A DNA stretch of 64,000 nt, from NCBI GenBank assembly GCA_027050775.1, contig JALUBH010000020.1:186001-250000 (forward strand). The letters run 5' to 3'. This document shows positions 35,561-43,897 of this stretch, piece after piece. Position 1 is the stretch's first letter. Each line of letters begins with the position of its first letter. This DNA is from Campylobacteraceae bacterium (GTDB taxonomy: Bacteria > Campylobacterota > Campylobacteria > Campylobacterales > Sulfurospirillaceae). A program made the translations under genes and the position numbers. Under the pieces are notes generated by a model. The model searched no databases and had not been told where the DNA came from. It saw nothing but the letters and a program-made list of their open reading frames with translations.

Positions 35561-36619
35561 CTAAAATAATCCTTTCTTATCTACTGGTATCCAAGGATAG
35601 TTCAGCAAATTAACACTATTGAACTTAGGAAATTTTTTTCTTAATTGCTTCATGTTTTTTATCTTCAATCTTCTTAACTCTTTTGCGGTAAAAAGCATAG
35701 GTGGTATCAAAATTTTGTGAGGTATCTTTATGCCTGCAATTTTCAATGCAATTGCTCTAACTGAAACAGCACCTATAGAGGCAGGATTTGTAGCGGCTGT
35801 TGCAGCCCAGGGACTATCTGGCTTTATCATCTCTCTTATATCTTGGGTTGAGATGTCAGCTGTATATACCTTTACTTTATCTTGTTTTTCAGCTTCTCTG
35901 AGGGCTTGAACCACACCCTTTCCCAATTCATCATAAGGAGCAAAAAATGCGTTTATCTCCGGATGTGCAAGCAAAACCGCTTTTACCTGATCAGCATTTT
36001 TAGAGGCTATCGGAGACTCAAGCGTTCCTGTTTTCACTATCTCTTTTATGCCCGGATACTCTTTTTTAATCTTTTGCCAACTTTTGTCTCTCTTATCTAA
36101 GGGTAAGATTCCGGCAATACTTACATAACCGACATTTGCTTTGCCATGAAAGTCTTTTACCATCTGCTTAAGTGCCAACATACCGAGTAATTCATCATCT
36201 TGTGAGATTTGTGGAATTTTTGGATTTTTTAAATCAACATCAAATGCAACTACGGGAATTCCAGCTTTTATAGCATCAGCTGCGGGTTTCATCATAGTTT
36301 CGCTTAAACCGTGGTCTATGATAATTCCATCAACTTTCATATTTATAGCTTCATAGACAAAGTTTGCCTCTGCTTGGTTATCCATACTCTTTCCAAATAC
36401 AATAAGCTTAATGCCTAGCAAATTCGCCTGTATCTGCGCTCCTGCTCTATATGTCTGCATAAATTCACCCTCTGTCATCTGCCTAATCAAGGCAACGCGT
36501 ATCGTCCTTGAGCCGTTAAACGGGGGTGGTGCACCTTTTAAACCTTTTGCGAGAGCACTGTTTGTGCCAAAAAATAAACCAAGCACTACAAAAAGTACCA
36601 TTAAAAACTTTAACTTCAT
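35561..36619 (-). CDS. periplasmic sugar-binding protein of an RbsB-type ABC transporter
   Basis: 352 residues. The signal peptide (1-25, ending NSALA) is followed by a type I periplasmic-binding fold: RVALIRQMTEGEFMQTYRAG, DGIIIDHGLSETMM, VVAFDVDL, NAFFAPYDELGKGV. A strong AAAGGAG precedes the ATG. It is separated from the permease gene by a foldback element. The operon context points to methylthioribose or 5-deoxyribose as ligand. Confidence 0.9.
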   Translation of the reverse strand: MKLKFLMVLFVVLGLFFGTNSALAKGLKGAPPPFNGSRTIRVALIRQMTEGEFMQTYRAGAQIQANLLGIKLIVFGKSMDNQAEANFVYEAINMKVDGIIIDHGLSETMMKPAADAIKAGIPVVAFDVDLKNPKIPQISQDDELLGMLALKQMVKDFHGKANVGYVSIAGILPLDKRDKSWQKIKKEYPGIKEIVKTGTLESPIASKNADQVKAVLLAHPEINAFFAPYDELGKGVVQALREAEKQDKVKVYTADISTQDIREMIKPDSPWAATAATNPASIGAVSVRAIALKIAGIKIPHKILIPPMLFTAKELRRLKIKNMKQLRKKFPKFNSVNLLNYPWIPVDKKGLF

Positions 36620-36634
36620 ATCTTCTCCTTTTTT

Positions 36635-36907
36635 TAACTGACCTTACGCACTATATCACATCATCAGTGAGTTTTAAGGCTGACGAGTACGAGGCGGTTT
36701 TGCTTTGGCATAGCTAAAGCTATGTTAAAGTGAAACCAACGAAGTAATCATATGCCTTAAAATTCACCCGTAGGGCAAATAAGAAAAAGGCATATTGCTT
36801 CGTTGGAAAACTTTCACCATAGCTTAAGCTATGCTAAAATCTTTCCACCTCGCACTACACCTCTTTCTTATTTGCTGATGGTGCGATATAGTGCGTAAGG
36901 TCAGTTA
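36635..36907. mobile_element. 273-bp foldback MITE inside the sugar-uptake operon
   Basis: Perfect 23-bp terminal inverted repeats (36635-36657 and 36885-36907; TAACTGACCTTACGCACTAT at the outer end). Inside, two arms of about 50 bases are also inverted copies (GCATAGCTAAAGCTATG against GCATAGCTTAAGCTATG). It has no coding capacity. TA at each outer edge could be the target duplication of an IS630/Tc1-type transposase. The right end supplies the stop codon of the permease gene. A 71-bp relative lies at 5833-5903. Confidence 0.85.
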
Positions 36908-37888
36908 TATTTCTGATTTTGATAATCCAAATGTAAATATAAGTGCTGCCACTAAAACAACACCTTTTATAAAATCCTGCGTATAATATGGCAAAGACAG
37001 CATAGTCAAGCCATTTAAAAGCATACCGATAAATATAACTCCCACTACAGAGCCAAGTGCATTTGGTTTTTTGACTCCTAAAACCGCATACCCTATCAGT
37101 GCGGCAGCTACAGCATCCAACAACAATCCTCCTCCACTTGTAACATCACCTCTCCCAATCCTAGCTGCCAACAGTACACCGGCTATCGAAGAGATGGTGC
37201 CGGATAACACATAAGCTGCTATTTTATATCTTTCAACACTTACACCTGCTAGTTTTACTGCTTTTTCATTACCCCCTATCGCATATAAAATTCTTCCCCA
37301 CTTTGTATATTGAAGTATAAAATATATTATTATCGCCAAAATCGCAAAAACTATTACCGGTATGGGTATGAGGTTAAAAAGTCTGCCTTGTCCCAAAAAT
37401 AAAAACTGTTGTGCAAACTCTCCTTTTGCTTCACTACCGTTGGCCAACATCATTCCTGTACCTATAGACATACCCGCAGATGGTATCAACTGTAAACCCT
37501 GAATTAAAAACATCATTCCCAAAGTTGCCAAAAGATCTGGAATTTTTGCTTTCACTATCAACAAGCCGTTTACCAATCCGATGGTGACTCCAAGCAAAAC
37601 AGAGAGTAAAATCGCATATATATAGTTTAGATTTAGCACAACCATGACATAAGACGAAATCATCACACAAATCGCTGCGGTTGAACCGATAGAGAGGTCA
37701 AATCCATCTACTATAAGTGTAAATGTAACTCCTAGTGCCAAAATCCCAACTATGGTAACACCAAGTAAAATCGAGAACATATTTGACCAACTCCAAAAAG
37801 ATGGCTCAAGCAAACCAAAACCCAAAAATGAACCTGCCATAACTATCAAAAAACCATATTTTATGGCAAATGCTACAAATTTTTCCAC
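36905..37888 (-). CDS. ABC transporter permease, RbsC family
   Basis: 327 residues from a GTG start with AAGGA upstream. About eight to ten TM helices. The family signature GFDLSIGSTAAICVM is near residue 62 and GGNEKAVKLAGVSVERYK is the coupling loop region. It works with the ATPase and binding protein on either side. Its stop TAA is formed by the end of the MITE, so the natural C-terminus may have been altered by a few residues. Confidence 0.92.
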   Translation of the reverse strand: MEKFVAFAIKYGFLIVMAGSFLGFGLLEPSFWSWSNMFSILLGVTIVGILALGVTFTLIVDGFDLSIGSTAAICVMISSYVMVVLNLNYIYAILLSVLLGVTIGLVNGLLIVKAKIPDLLATLGMMFLIQGLQLIPSAGMSIGTGMMLANGSEAKGEFAQQFLFLGQGRLFNLIPIPVIVFAILAIIIYFILQYTKWGRILYAIGGNEKAVKLAGVSVERYKIAAYVLSGTISSIAGVLLAARIGRGDVTSGGGLLLDAVAAALIGYAVLGVKKPNALGSVVGVIFIGMLLNGLTMLSLPYYTQDFIKGVVLVAALIFTFGLSKSEI

Positions 37889-37892
37889 CCTA

Positions 37893-39398
37893 TCATCCTT
37901 CTTGTGTAATCAAACTCAAAAGCTTGTCTCTGTCTATTTGAGAAGTTCTTTCATCTGAAAGTATTCTTCCTTTGTTCATAACCATAATTCTATCCGTTAC
38001 ATCTATCAATTCGTCTATATCGCTGCTTATCATGAGCACTGAGCTCTCTTTTGTATTTTCCATAAGATATTGGCTCATATCTCTTCTTGATTTTATATCA
38101 ACACCCTGAAAGGGCTCATCTAGTATCACTATATTATGTTTCATCAAAAGCCATCTTGCAACGACCACTTTTTGCTGATTTCCACCTGAAAGTGACTCGA
38201 TCAGAGCATTATACCCTTCACATTTTATGCCCATTTCATGTATCATTTTTTTTGATGCTTTTATCTCGTTTTTTTCTAAAAGCACTCCATATTTTGAGAA
38301 AAAATTCAAAAATGGAAGTGTGATATTATTTTTTATAGACTCTTCGGGGATTATCGCATTTACCGTTCTGTTTTCAGGAACCATATGAATTCCTTGTTTT
38401 ATAGCCTGATGTATATTTTTAAAATTTACACTTTTACCATTTAACTTTATCTCCCCACTTATAGAATTCCGGATACCAAAAAGAGTCTCCGCAAGCTCTG
38501 TTTTACCGGCACCTATAAGTCCTATGAGACCTATTATCTCACCCGAATAAATCTTCATATTGATTGGCTCACTGCTTCCGTCTATCACTAAGTTTTTCAA
38601 CTCAAGCACCAGTTTTTTTGTATTTTTTTTATCATAACTTCGCTCAAGCACACTCTGCAAATTTCCAACCATCTTTTTGACTATCTGAGAAATCTCCAAA
38701 GGCTGATACAATAGACCTCCAAATTTCCCATCTCTTATAACTCCAACTCTATTTGAAATTTTTTTTATTTCTGCTAAATAATGAGATATAAAGAGGATAG
38801 AAACTCCCTCATCTCTAAGTCTATACAGAGTCTCAAAAAGCATCGAGGCTTCTCTATCGGATATCGAGGAGGTAGGCTCATCCAAAATCAAAAGTTTTGG
38901 TTTTCTAGCAAGTGCTCTTGCTATGATAATCATCTGCTTTTGACTTTGTGTAATATCTTGGATATTCTGTTCCATATCAAGATATTCTAAATCCATCTTT
39001 CTAGCAATCTCTTTAGCCCTTTGTATTATCTTTTTTTTCTCATATATAAAAGGCGCTTCCGGCGAAACTATCATCTCTAATGCCAAATTTTCAGCTACAC
39101 TCATATTTTGGACGATTCCTTGCTCAATACTTTGATGTACGACCTGGATACCTGCCTCATAAGCATCTCTTGGTGATTGAAATTTTGTCAGCTTGCCGTC
39201 TATGTATATCTCTCCTTCGTAATCTGCATAGTACCCGCACAATATTTTTATGAATGTTGACTTTCCTGCACCGTTTGCACCAACTATAGAAAAAATTTCA
39301 CCTTTATGAAAATCAAAATTTACCTTACTCAAAGCTTTTGTTACACCAAAGCTTTTACTTATATTTATAGCTTTGATTATAGGTTGCTTATCTTTCAT
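37893..39398 (-). CDS. sugar ABC transporter ATPase, RbsA family (two nucleotide-binding domains)
   Basis: 501 residues. Domain 1: Walker A GANGAGKST, signature-like DITQSQKQM, Walker B LLILDEPTSS. Domain 2: degenerate P-loop GLIGAGKTEL, signature LSGGNQQK, Walker B VILDEPFQGVD. This is the standard layout of RbsA-type ATPases, where one site is degenerate. It overlaps mtnK by 4 bases. Confidence 0.94.
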   Translation of the reverse strand: MKDKQPIIKAINISKSFGVTKALSKVNFDFHKGEIFSIVGANGAGKSTFIKILCGYYADYEGEIYIDGKLTKFQSPRDAYEAGIQVVHQSIEQGIVQNMSVAENLALEMIVSPEAPFIYEKKKIIQRAKEIARKMDLEYLDMEQNIQDITQSQKQMIIIARALARKPKLLILDEPTSSISDREASMLFETLYRLRDEGVSILFISHYLAEIKKISNRVGVIRDGKFGGLLYQPLEISQIVKKMVGNLQSVLERSYDKKNTKKLVLELKNLVIDGSSEPINMKIYSGEIIGLIGLIGAGKTELAETLFGIRNSISGEIKLNGKSVNFKNIHQAIKQGIHMVPENRTVNAIIPEESIKNNITLPFLNFFSKYGVLLEKNEIKASKKMIHEMGIKCEGYNALIESLSGGNQQKVVVARWLLMKHNIVILDEPFQGVDIKSRRDMSQYLMENTKESSVLMISSDIDELIDVTDRIMVMNKGRILSDERTSQIDRDKLLSLITQEG

Positions 39399-40612
39399 AT
39401 CTTTTGCATCTCTTCTATCACTTCATCTATACTGTTGTAATTAAAAGTTATAAATTTTATGGCACTTTCAAGCACTTTTATCTCCACCTCAGCTCTTCTT
39501 TCTAAATCCTCTATCCCTGCGACATCGGCTACTTTTGCCAGCCCTACGGTTCGTCTGAACATTTCACAAGCCATAAAACCAACACTATCATCAAAAACAT
39601 CCTTCACAAAGGAGTCTGCGTAGTGCCCAAAATGCTCTAAACCATCGGGATAACTCCACTGTAGAGATTTTCTTTTTTTCTCATTTTCAACCATATTTGT
39701 CTTAAATTTTGAAGCAAACATCTCCCATGTATCTTTTATCATGGCTAGAACATAATCTTTATAAAAATTTTCATCTTCTTTAAGGGAGAAATAAGACATA
39801 ACAAGATTTGCTAGGTAAATTCCTACATCAAAACCGATAGGACCATAAAATGCAAATTCCGGATCTATCACATAGGTTTCGTCCTTGTTTAGCATAATAC
39901 TTCCTGTATGCAAATCCCCATGCAAAAGTGCTTGAGCATCAGTCATAAACTTATATCTCATCTTTGCAACTGCTGTTTTTACATCTCTGTTTTCTCTGAA
40001 TTTTTTTACAACGGATATGTCAAGTTTAGGATTGCACTCATTTGTCTCATTATCCTCATAGGGGTGCGTAAATATAAAGTCTTCGGTTATCTTGCAAAGT
40101 TCTTTGTTTATAAATTTCTTGACTCCCTCTTTCTTTTGGGCACTTGATAAATAAAAGTCAGTCGTATAAAAAAGTGTGTCGGCCAAGAATGTAGATATAT
40201 GCTCACTCAAAAATGGAAAAACTTCTCTGTTTATCATCTCGCCCCTCAATATCTTGTGAGAATCAAGGTTTTGCATGACAACAAGCGACATATCAACACT
40301 ATCATAGTAAATCTTTGGTACATATTGCGGACATATCTCTTTTTCTATCTTTAGCGCTTCTATCTCAAAAACCATCCTAATTCGGCTCAGCGGATACTCC
40401 TCGCCTACACATCTTAAAAAAGGTACAGCCTGTTTCAAAATCAAACTTTTTTTATCGCACTTTATGTTATAAACAAAATTTAAATTCCCATCACCAATTT
40501 CGCTTACATCAAGCTTATCGATAGATTCATCATCACTTAGTAGAAGAGCTCTGATGTCCGGAGTCTCATCTATATACTCTTTGATTAAATCATTATTTAG
40601 CACTTTATACAT
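39395..40612 (-). CDS. mtnK: 5-methylthioribose kinase
   Basis: 405 residues from ATG 40612, chosen over the ATG at 40642 because AAAGGTGA lies just before it. The ATP-binding DGNLNFVYNI, the catalytic LLHGDLHTGSIML and the metal-binding VIDPEFAFYGPIGFDVG are the hallmark MtnK motifs of the choline-kinase-like fold. It phosphorylates MTR (and in the DHAP shunt 5-deoxyribose) at C1. First gene of the operon mtnK - ATPase - permease - binding protein - mtnA - gntR - aldolase. Confidence 0.95.
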   Translation of the reverse strand: MYKVLNNDLIKEYIDETPDIRALLLSDDESIDKLDVSEIGDGNLNFVYNIKCDKKSLILKQAVPFLRCVGEEYPLSRIRMVFEIEALKIEKEICPQYVPKIYYDSVDMSLVVMQNLDSHKILRGEMINREVFPFLSEHISTFLADTLFYTTDFYLSSAQKKEGVKKFINKELCKITEDFIFTHPYEDNETNECNPKLDISVVKKFRENRDVKTAVAKMRYKFMTDAQALLHGDLHTGSIMLNKDETYVIDPEFAFYGPIGFDVGIYLANLVMSYFSLKEDENFYKDYVLAMIKDTWEMFASKFKTNMVENEKKRKSLQWSYPDGLEHFGHYADSFVKDVFDDSVGFMACEMFRRTVGLAKVADVAGIEDLERRAEVEIKVLESAIKFITFNYNSIDEVIEEMQKI

Positions 40613-40627
40613 GATATCACCTTTAAA

Positions 40628-40665
40628 GTTATATAGGTACATATTGAGTTATGTTCCTATATAAC
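40628..40665. promoter_or_regulatory. inverted repeat before mtnK, candidate GntR operator
   Basis: The arms GTTATATAGGTACA (40628-40641) and TGTTCCTATATAAC (40652-40665) pair at 13 of 14 positions around a 10-base spacer. It lies between a -10-like box and the mtnK ribosome-binding site, where a repressor or an mRNA hairpin would control the operon. Confidence 0.55.
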
Positions 40666-40692
40666 TCATCCTACAACTCATAACATTAAAGA

Positions 40693-40698
40693 AGTATA
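40693..40698 (-). promoter_or_regulatory. -10-like box of the mtnK operon
   Basis: TATACT on the minus strand, about 28 bases upstream of the inverted repeat. No clear -35 box. The rest of the divergent gap to nuoA (to 40880) is AT-rich and holds one CTACATGTAG palindrome (40729-40738). Confidence 0.35.
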
Positions 40699-40880
40699 AA
40701 ATCATAATCAAATATAAATATTTTTACTCTACATGTAGCAAATTTACTCAACAGAGTATTAAACAATCATCTTGCTGATAAATTGAGTATATTTTTTTAC
40801 TTTTGTTTTAAATTAGTTTAGCTATCATATCTGAAATTTTATAGGCATCAAGAAACTCGGACTCTCAAAAGGATTAAGTT

Positions 40881-41243
40881 ATGTCATCACAAGTTTTTTT
40901 AGCGTCATCTATCATAGTGGTGTTAGTTATCGCTATACCTATACTCTTCTTAGCAACAGGTAAATTAGGGCCTAAAAATAAAAAACAAAAAGAGAAAAAT
41001 ATCTCTTATGAGAGTGGTGTTACAAAATCCATCGGCAACAGCAACAACCCTTTTAGCGTGAAATTTTATTTAGTAGCACTTCTTTTTGTGCTTTTTGATG
41101 TGGAAATTATATTTATGTTTCCTTGGGCCGTAGATGTGAGAGAGCTTGGTTGGTTTGGAATCGTAGAAATGTTTACATTCATGGCTCTTCTTTTAGCCGG
41201 ACTTATATATGTGTACAAAGCAAAGGCACTAACATGGCAATAA
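40881..41243 (+). CDS. nuoA: NADH-quinone oxidoreductase subunit A
   Basis: 120 residues with three TM helices; SYESGVTKSIGN and LVALLFVLFDVEIIFMFPWA are the conserved NuoA regions. AAAGGATT precedes the ATG. Membrane arm subunit near the quinone site. First of nuoABCDEF on the + strand. Confidence 0.96.
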   Translation: MSSQVFLASSIIVVLVIAIPILFLATGKLGPKNKKQKEKNISYESGVTKSIGNSNNPFSVKFYLVALLFVLFDVEIIFMFPWAVDVRELGWFGIVEMFTFMALLLAGLIYVYKAKALTWQ

Positions 41244-41770
41244 TATCAACAACGCAGGGTGAAGAGGCGATATTTGGTGATAGTGTAATCACTACAAAAC
41301 TAGACAGCGCTATATCTTGGGCAAGAGAGTCTTCAATGTGGCCATATATCTTCGGTACCGCTTGTTGTGCTATCGAGTTTATGAGTGTAGCTTCAAGCAA
41401 ATTTGATATATCAAGATTTGGAGCAGAAGTCGTCAGATTTTCTCCTCGTCAAGCAGATTTGATGATTATAGCTGGAACAATCAGCAATAAACAAGCACCC
41501 ATATTAAAAAGAATATATGATCAAATGACAGAACCAAAGTGGGTTATGAGTGCCGGTGCATGCGCTTGTAGCGGTGGATTTTATGATAATTACACAACTT
41601 TGCAAGGGGTCGATGAAATCATCCCTGTTGATGTTTATATCTCCGGTTGTCCACCTCGTCCCGAAGCCTTTTTAGATGGCCTAATGCAAATACAAAAACT
41701 TCAGGCAAAACCTGCAAAATACCTACAACAAAGAGCAAAAAGAGAGTTTAAAGGCAGACTCGATGCTTAA
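41234..41770 (+). CDS. nuoB: NADH-quinone oxidoreductase subunit B
   Basis: 178 residues from ATG 41234, overlapping nuoA by 10 bases; a longer upstream frame is only the antiphase reading of nuoA. The ligands of cluster N2 are in TACCAIEF, GACACSGG and SGCPPRPE. It passes electrons to quinone. Confidence 0.96.
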   Translation: MAIISTTQGEEAIFGDSVITTKLDSAISWARESSMWPYIFGTACCAIEFMSVASSKFDISRFGAEVVRFSPRQADLMIIAGTISNKQAPILKRIYDQMTEPKWVMSAGACACSGGFYDNYTTLQGVDEIIPVDVYISGCPPRPEAFLDGLMQIQKLQAKPAKYLQQRAKREFKGRLDA

Positions 41771-43427
41771 AGCGTTTGATAAAAAACTAGAATTTACTAA
41801 AGAGAAGAGTAACAGATATATAGTAAAATTGGAAGATTTAAAAAGAGTTATCGGTTTTTTAAAAAAGAAAATGGGATACAATTTCTTGGTAGATATAACT
41901 GCCGTTGACTACTCAACATACAAAACTGCATATCCTAAAAGATTTGCTATCATATATATATTAAGAGATAAAAATTTTGATAATCTTACTGTGATAAAAT
42001 CATACCTAAATGAAGATGAGATTGTAGATTCTATCACCGACCTATACAAATCGGCAAATTGGAGCGAGAGAGAAGTATGGGATCAGTATGGATTGAAGTT
42101 CAAAAATCACCCCAATCTTAAAAGGGTTCTTAACCACAAAGAGTTTATAGGTCATCCTTTAAGAAAAGATTATCCTATCACAAAAAATCAGTTGTGTACC
42201 AAAACAGATGATTTAATGGACGAGATGATACCACGATTAAAAGCAAAAGGATATGAAAACCAAGAAGAGGTTATGTTTCTAAATCTTGGTCCTGCACACC
42301 CTGCAAGTCATGGAACTATCAGAACATTTGTTGCACTTGAGGGCGAGACTATTATCAGTGCAGTCAGCGAGATAGGTTACCTTCACAGAGGTTTTGAAAA
42401 ATCCTGTGAAAACCATACATATAATCAAATAATTCCCTACACAGACAGGCTCAACTACTGCTCTGCCATACTAAATAATATAGCTTTCGCACATACGGTA
42501 GAAGGAATGCTTGGGGTTGAATTACCACAAAGAGGGCAATTCATAAGAGTCATTATCGGTGAACTCTCAAGAATTATAGACCATCTTGTCTGTTTGGCTG
42601 CAAATCTTGTTGATATGGGAGCTTTGACAAACTACTGGTATCTTTACAATCCTAGAGAGACTGCTTATCATCTACTCTCAAAACTTACAGGTGCAAGACT
42701 CACTAACTCCTATATGAGAATAGGCGGCATGACACACGACTTATATGATGGTTTCAAAGACGACTTAAAACAGTGTTTGGAAGATGTACAAAAAGGGATG
42801 GATGACTCTCTTAGCCTAATAGAACATAACAGAATCTTTCAAGACAGAGCACAAAATATAGGTGTAGTCAGTAAAGAAGAGGCGATAAATAGAGGTTGGA
42901 GCGGTCCAAACCTAAGAGCTAGCGGAGTGAACTATGATGTAAGGAAACAACATCCTTATTACTTTTATGATACTTTTGATTTTGATGTAGCACTTGGGAG
43001 TGTCGGTGATGTGTATGATAGAATGATGGTAAGATTTGAAGAGATAAGACAAAGTATGCGAATCATAGAAGAAGCTATGAAAAGACTGCCGAATGGCGAT
43101 ATAAATGTGCCGGATCACTCAATCACATTTCCAAAAAAACAAAAAGTATATACAACCATAGAGGGTGCCATGAACCAATTTAAACTCGTCATGGATGGAG
43201 TAAAAGTGCCGGCTAGCGAACACTATAGTGCTATAGAAGCTGCAAATGGAGAGTTGGGATTTTATATAGTAAGCGATGGCAGTGGCACACCATATAAAGT
43301 AAAAGTGAGACCTCCTTGTTTTTTTGCTATGAGTTCACTTCCTGATATGATTGAAGGAGAAATGGTAGCAGATGCCGTACTTGATTTAGGAAGCCTTAAT
43401 ATAATAGCAGGAGAGTTAGATAGATGA
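41763..43427 (+). CDS. nuoCD: fused NADH-quinone oxidoreductase subunit C/D
   Basis: 554 residues. The NuoC part (1-about 150) has the pattern SEREVWDQYGLKFKNHPNL and GHPLRKDYP. The NuoD part (about 165-554) has LNLGPAHPASHGTIR, EIGYLHRGFEKSCEN and the C-terminal GELGFYIVSDGSGTPYKVKV...DLGSLNIIAGELDR. The quinone-site His and Tyr regions are intact. NuoC lacks the first ~50 residues usual in longer forms. The fusion is continuous, with no frameshift needed. It overlaps nuoB by 8 bases. Confidence 0.95.
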   Translation: MLKAFDKKLEFTKEKSNRYIVKLEDLKRVIGFLKKKMGYNFLVDITAVDYSTYKTAYPKRFAIIYILRDKNFDNLTVIKSYLNEDEIVDSITDLYKSANWSEREVWDQYGLKFKNHPNLKRVLNHKEFIGHPLRKDYPITKNQLCTKTDDLMDEMIPRLKAKGYENQEEVMFLNLGPAHPASHGTIRTFVALEGETIISAVSEIGYLHRGFEKSCENHTYNQIIPYTDRLNYCSAILNNIAFAHTVEGMLGVELPQRGQFIRVIIGELSRIIDHLVCLAANLVDMGALTNYWYLYNPRETAYHLLSKLTGARLTNSYMRIGGMTHDLYDGFKDDLKQCLEDVQKGMDDSLSLIEHNRIFQDRAQNIGVVSKEEAINRGWSGPNLRASGVNYDVRKQHPYYFYDTFDFDVALGSVGDVYDRMMVRFEEIRQSMRIIEEAMKRLPNGDINVPDHSITFPKKQKVYTTIEGAMNQFKLVMDGVKVPASEHYSAIEAANGELGFYIVSDGSGTPYKVKVRPPCFFAMSSLPDMIEGEMVADAVLDLGSLNIIAGELDR

Positions 43428-43897
43428 ATTGGAAATTTAATGAGAAAAATGAGAAAAAATTTCAAGATTTACTAAAAAGATATCCCAAAAAGGACTCTTT
43501 GACACTTCCATCACTTTGGATGATACAGTATCAAGATGGCTGGATTTGTGAGGACGCCATGAGATATCTAGGACAAAGACTAGATATGTCCCCTATGGAT
43601 ATATACTCTATCGCCTCTTTCTACTCAATGTTCCACTTAGAACCGATAGGCAAATACAACATACAGGTATGCAAAACACTCTCATGTAAACTCAGAGGCA
43701 GTGAAGATATAAAAAAACATATAGAAAATAGGCTTGGCATAAAAGCGGGAGAGAGTACGGAAGATATGAAATTTACAATTACAGAAGTTGAATGCCTAGG
43801 CTCATGTGGAACTGCACCTTGTGTATGCATAAATGAAAATTATATACAAAACTCAACACCTAAAATGATAGATGATATTTTGGATGGATTAAAATGA
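43424..43897 (+). CDS. nuoE: NADH-quinone oxidoreductase subunit E
   Basis: 157 residues. A thioredoxin-like [2Fe-2S] (N1a) domain has ligands in VCKTLSCKLRG and ECLGSCGTAPCVCIN. It overlaps nuoCD and nuoF by 4 bases. In Campylobacter and Helicobacter, nuoE and nuoF are replaced by unrelated small genes, so the presence of both here indicates an NADH-type input module. Confidence 0.94.
   Translation: MNWKFNEKNEKKFQDLLKRYPKKDSLTLPSLWMIQYQDGWICEDAMRYLGQRLDMSPMDIYSIASFYSMFHLEPIGKYNIQVCKTLSCKLRGSEDIKKHIENRLGIKAGESTEDMKFTITEVECLGSCGTAPCVCINENYIQNSTPKMIDDILDGLK

Noticed and set aside
41763-43427. nuoC and nuoD as two genes merged by a sequencing error
   Set aside because: The linker is a continuous, plausible protein sequence with no codon-position disturbance, and NuoCD fusions are known in other bacteria.
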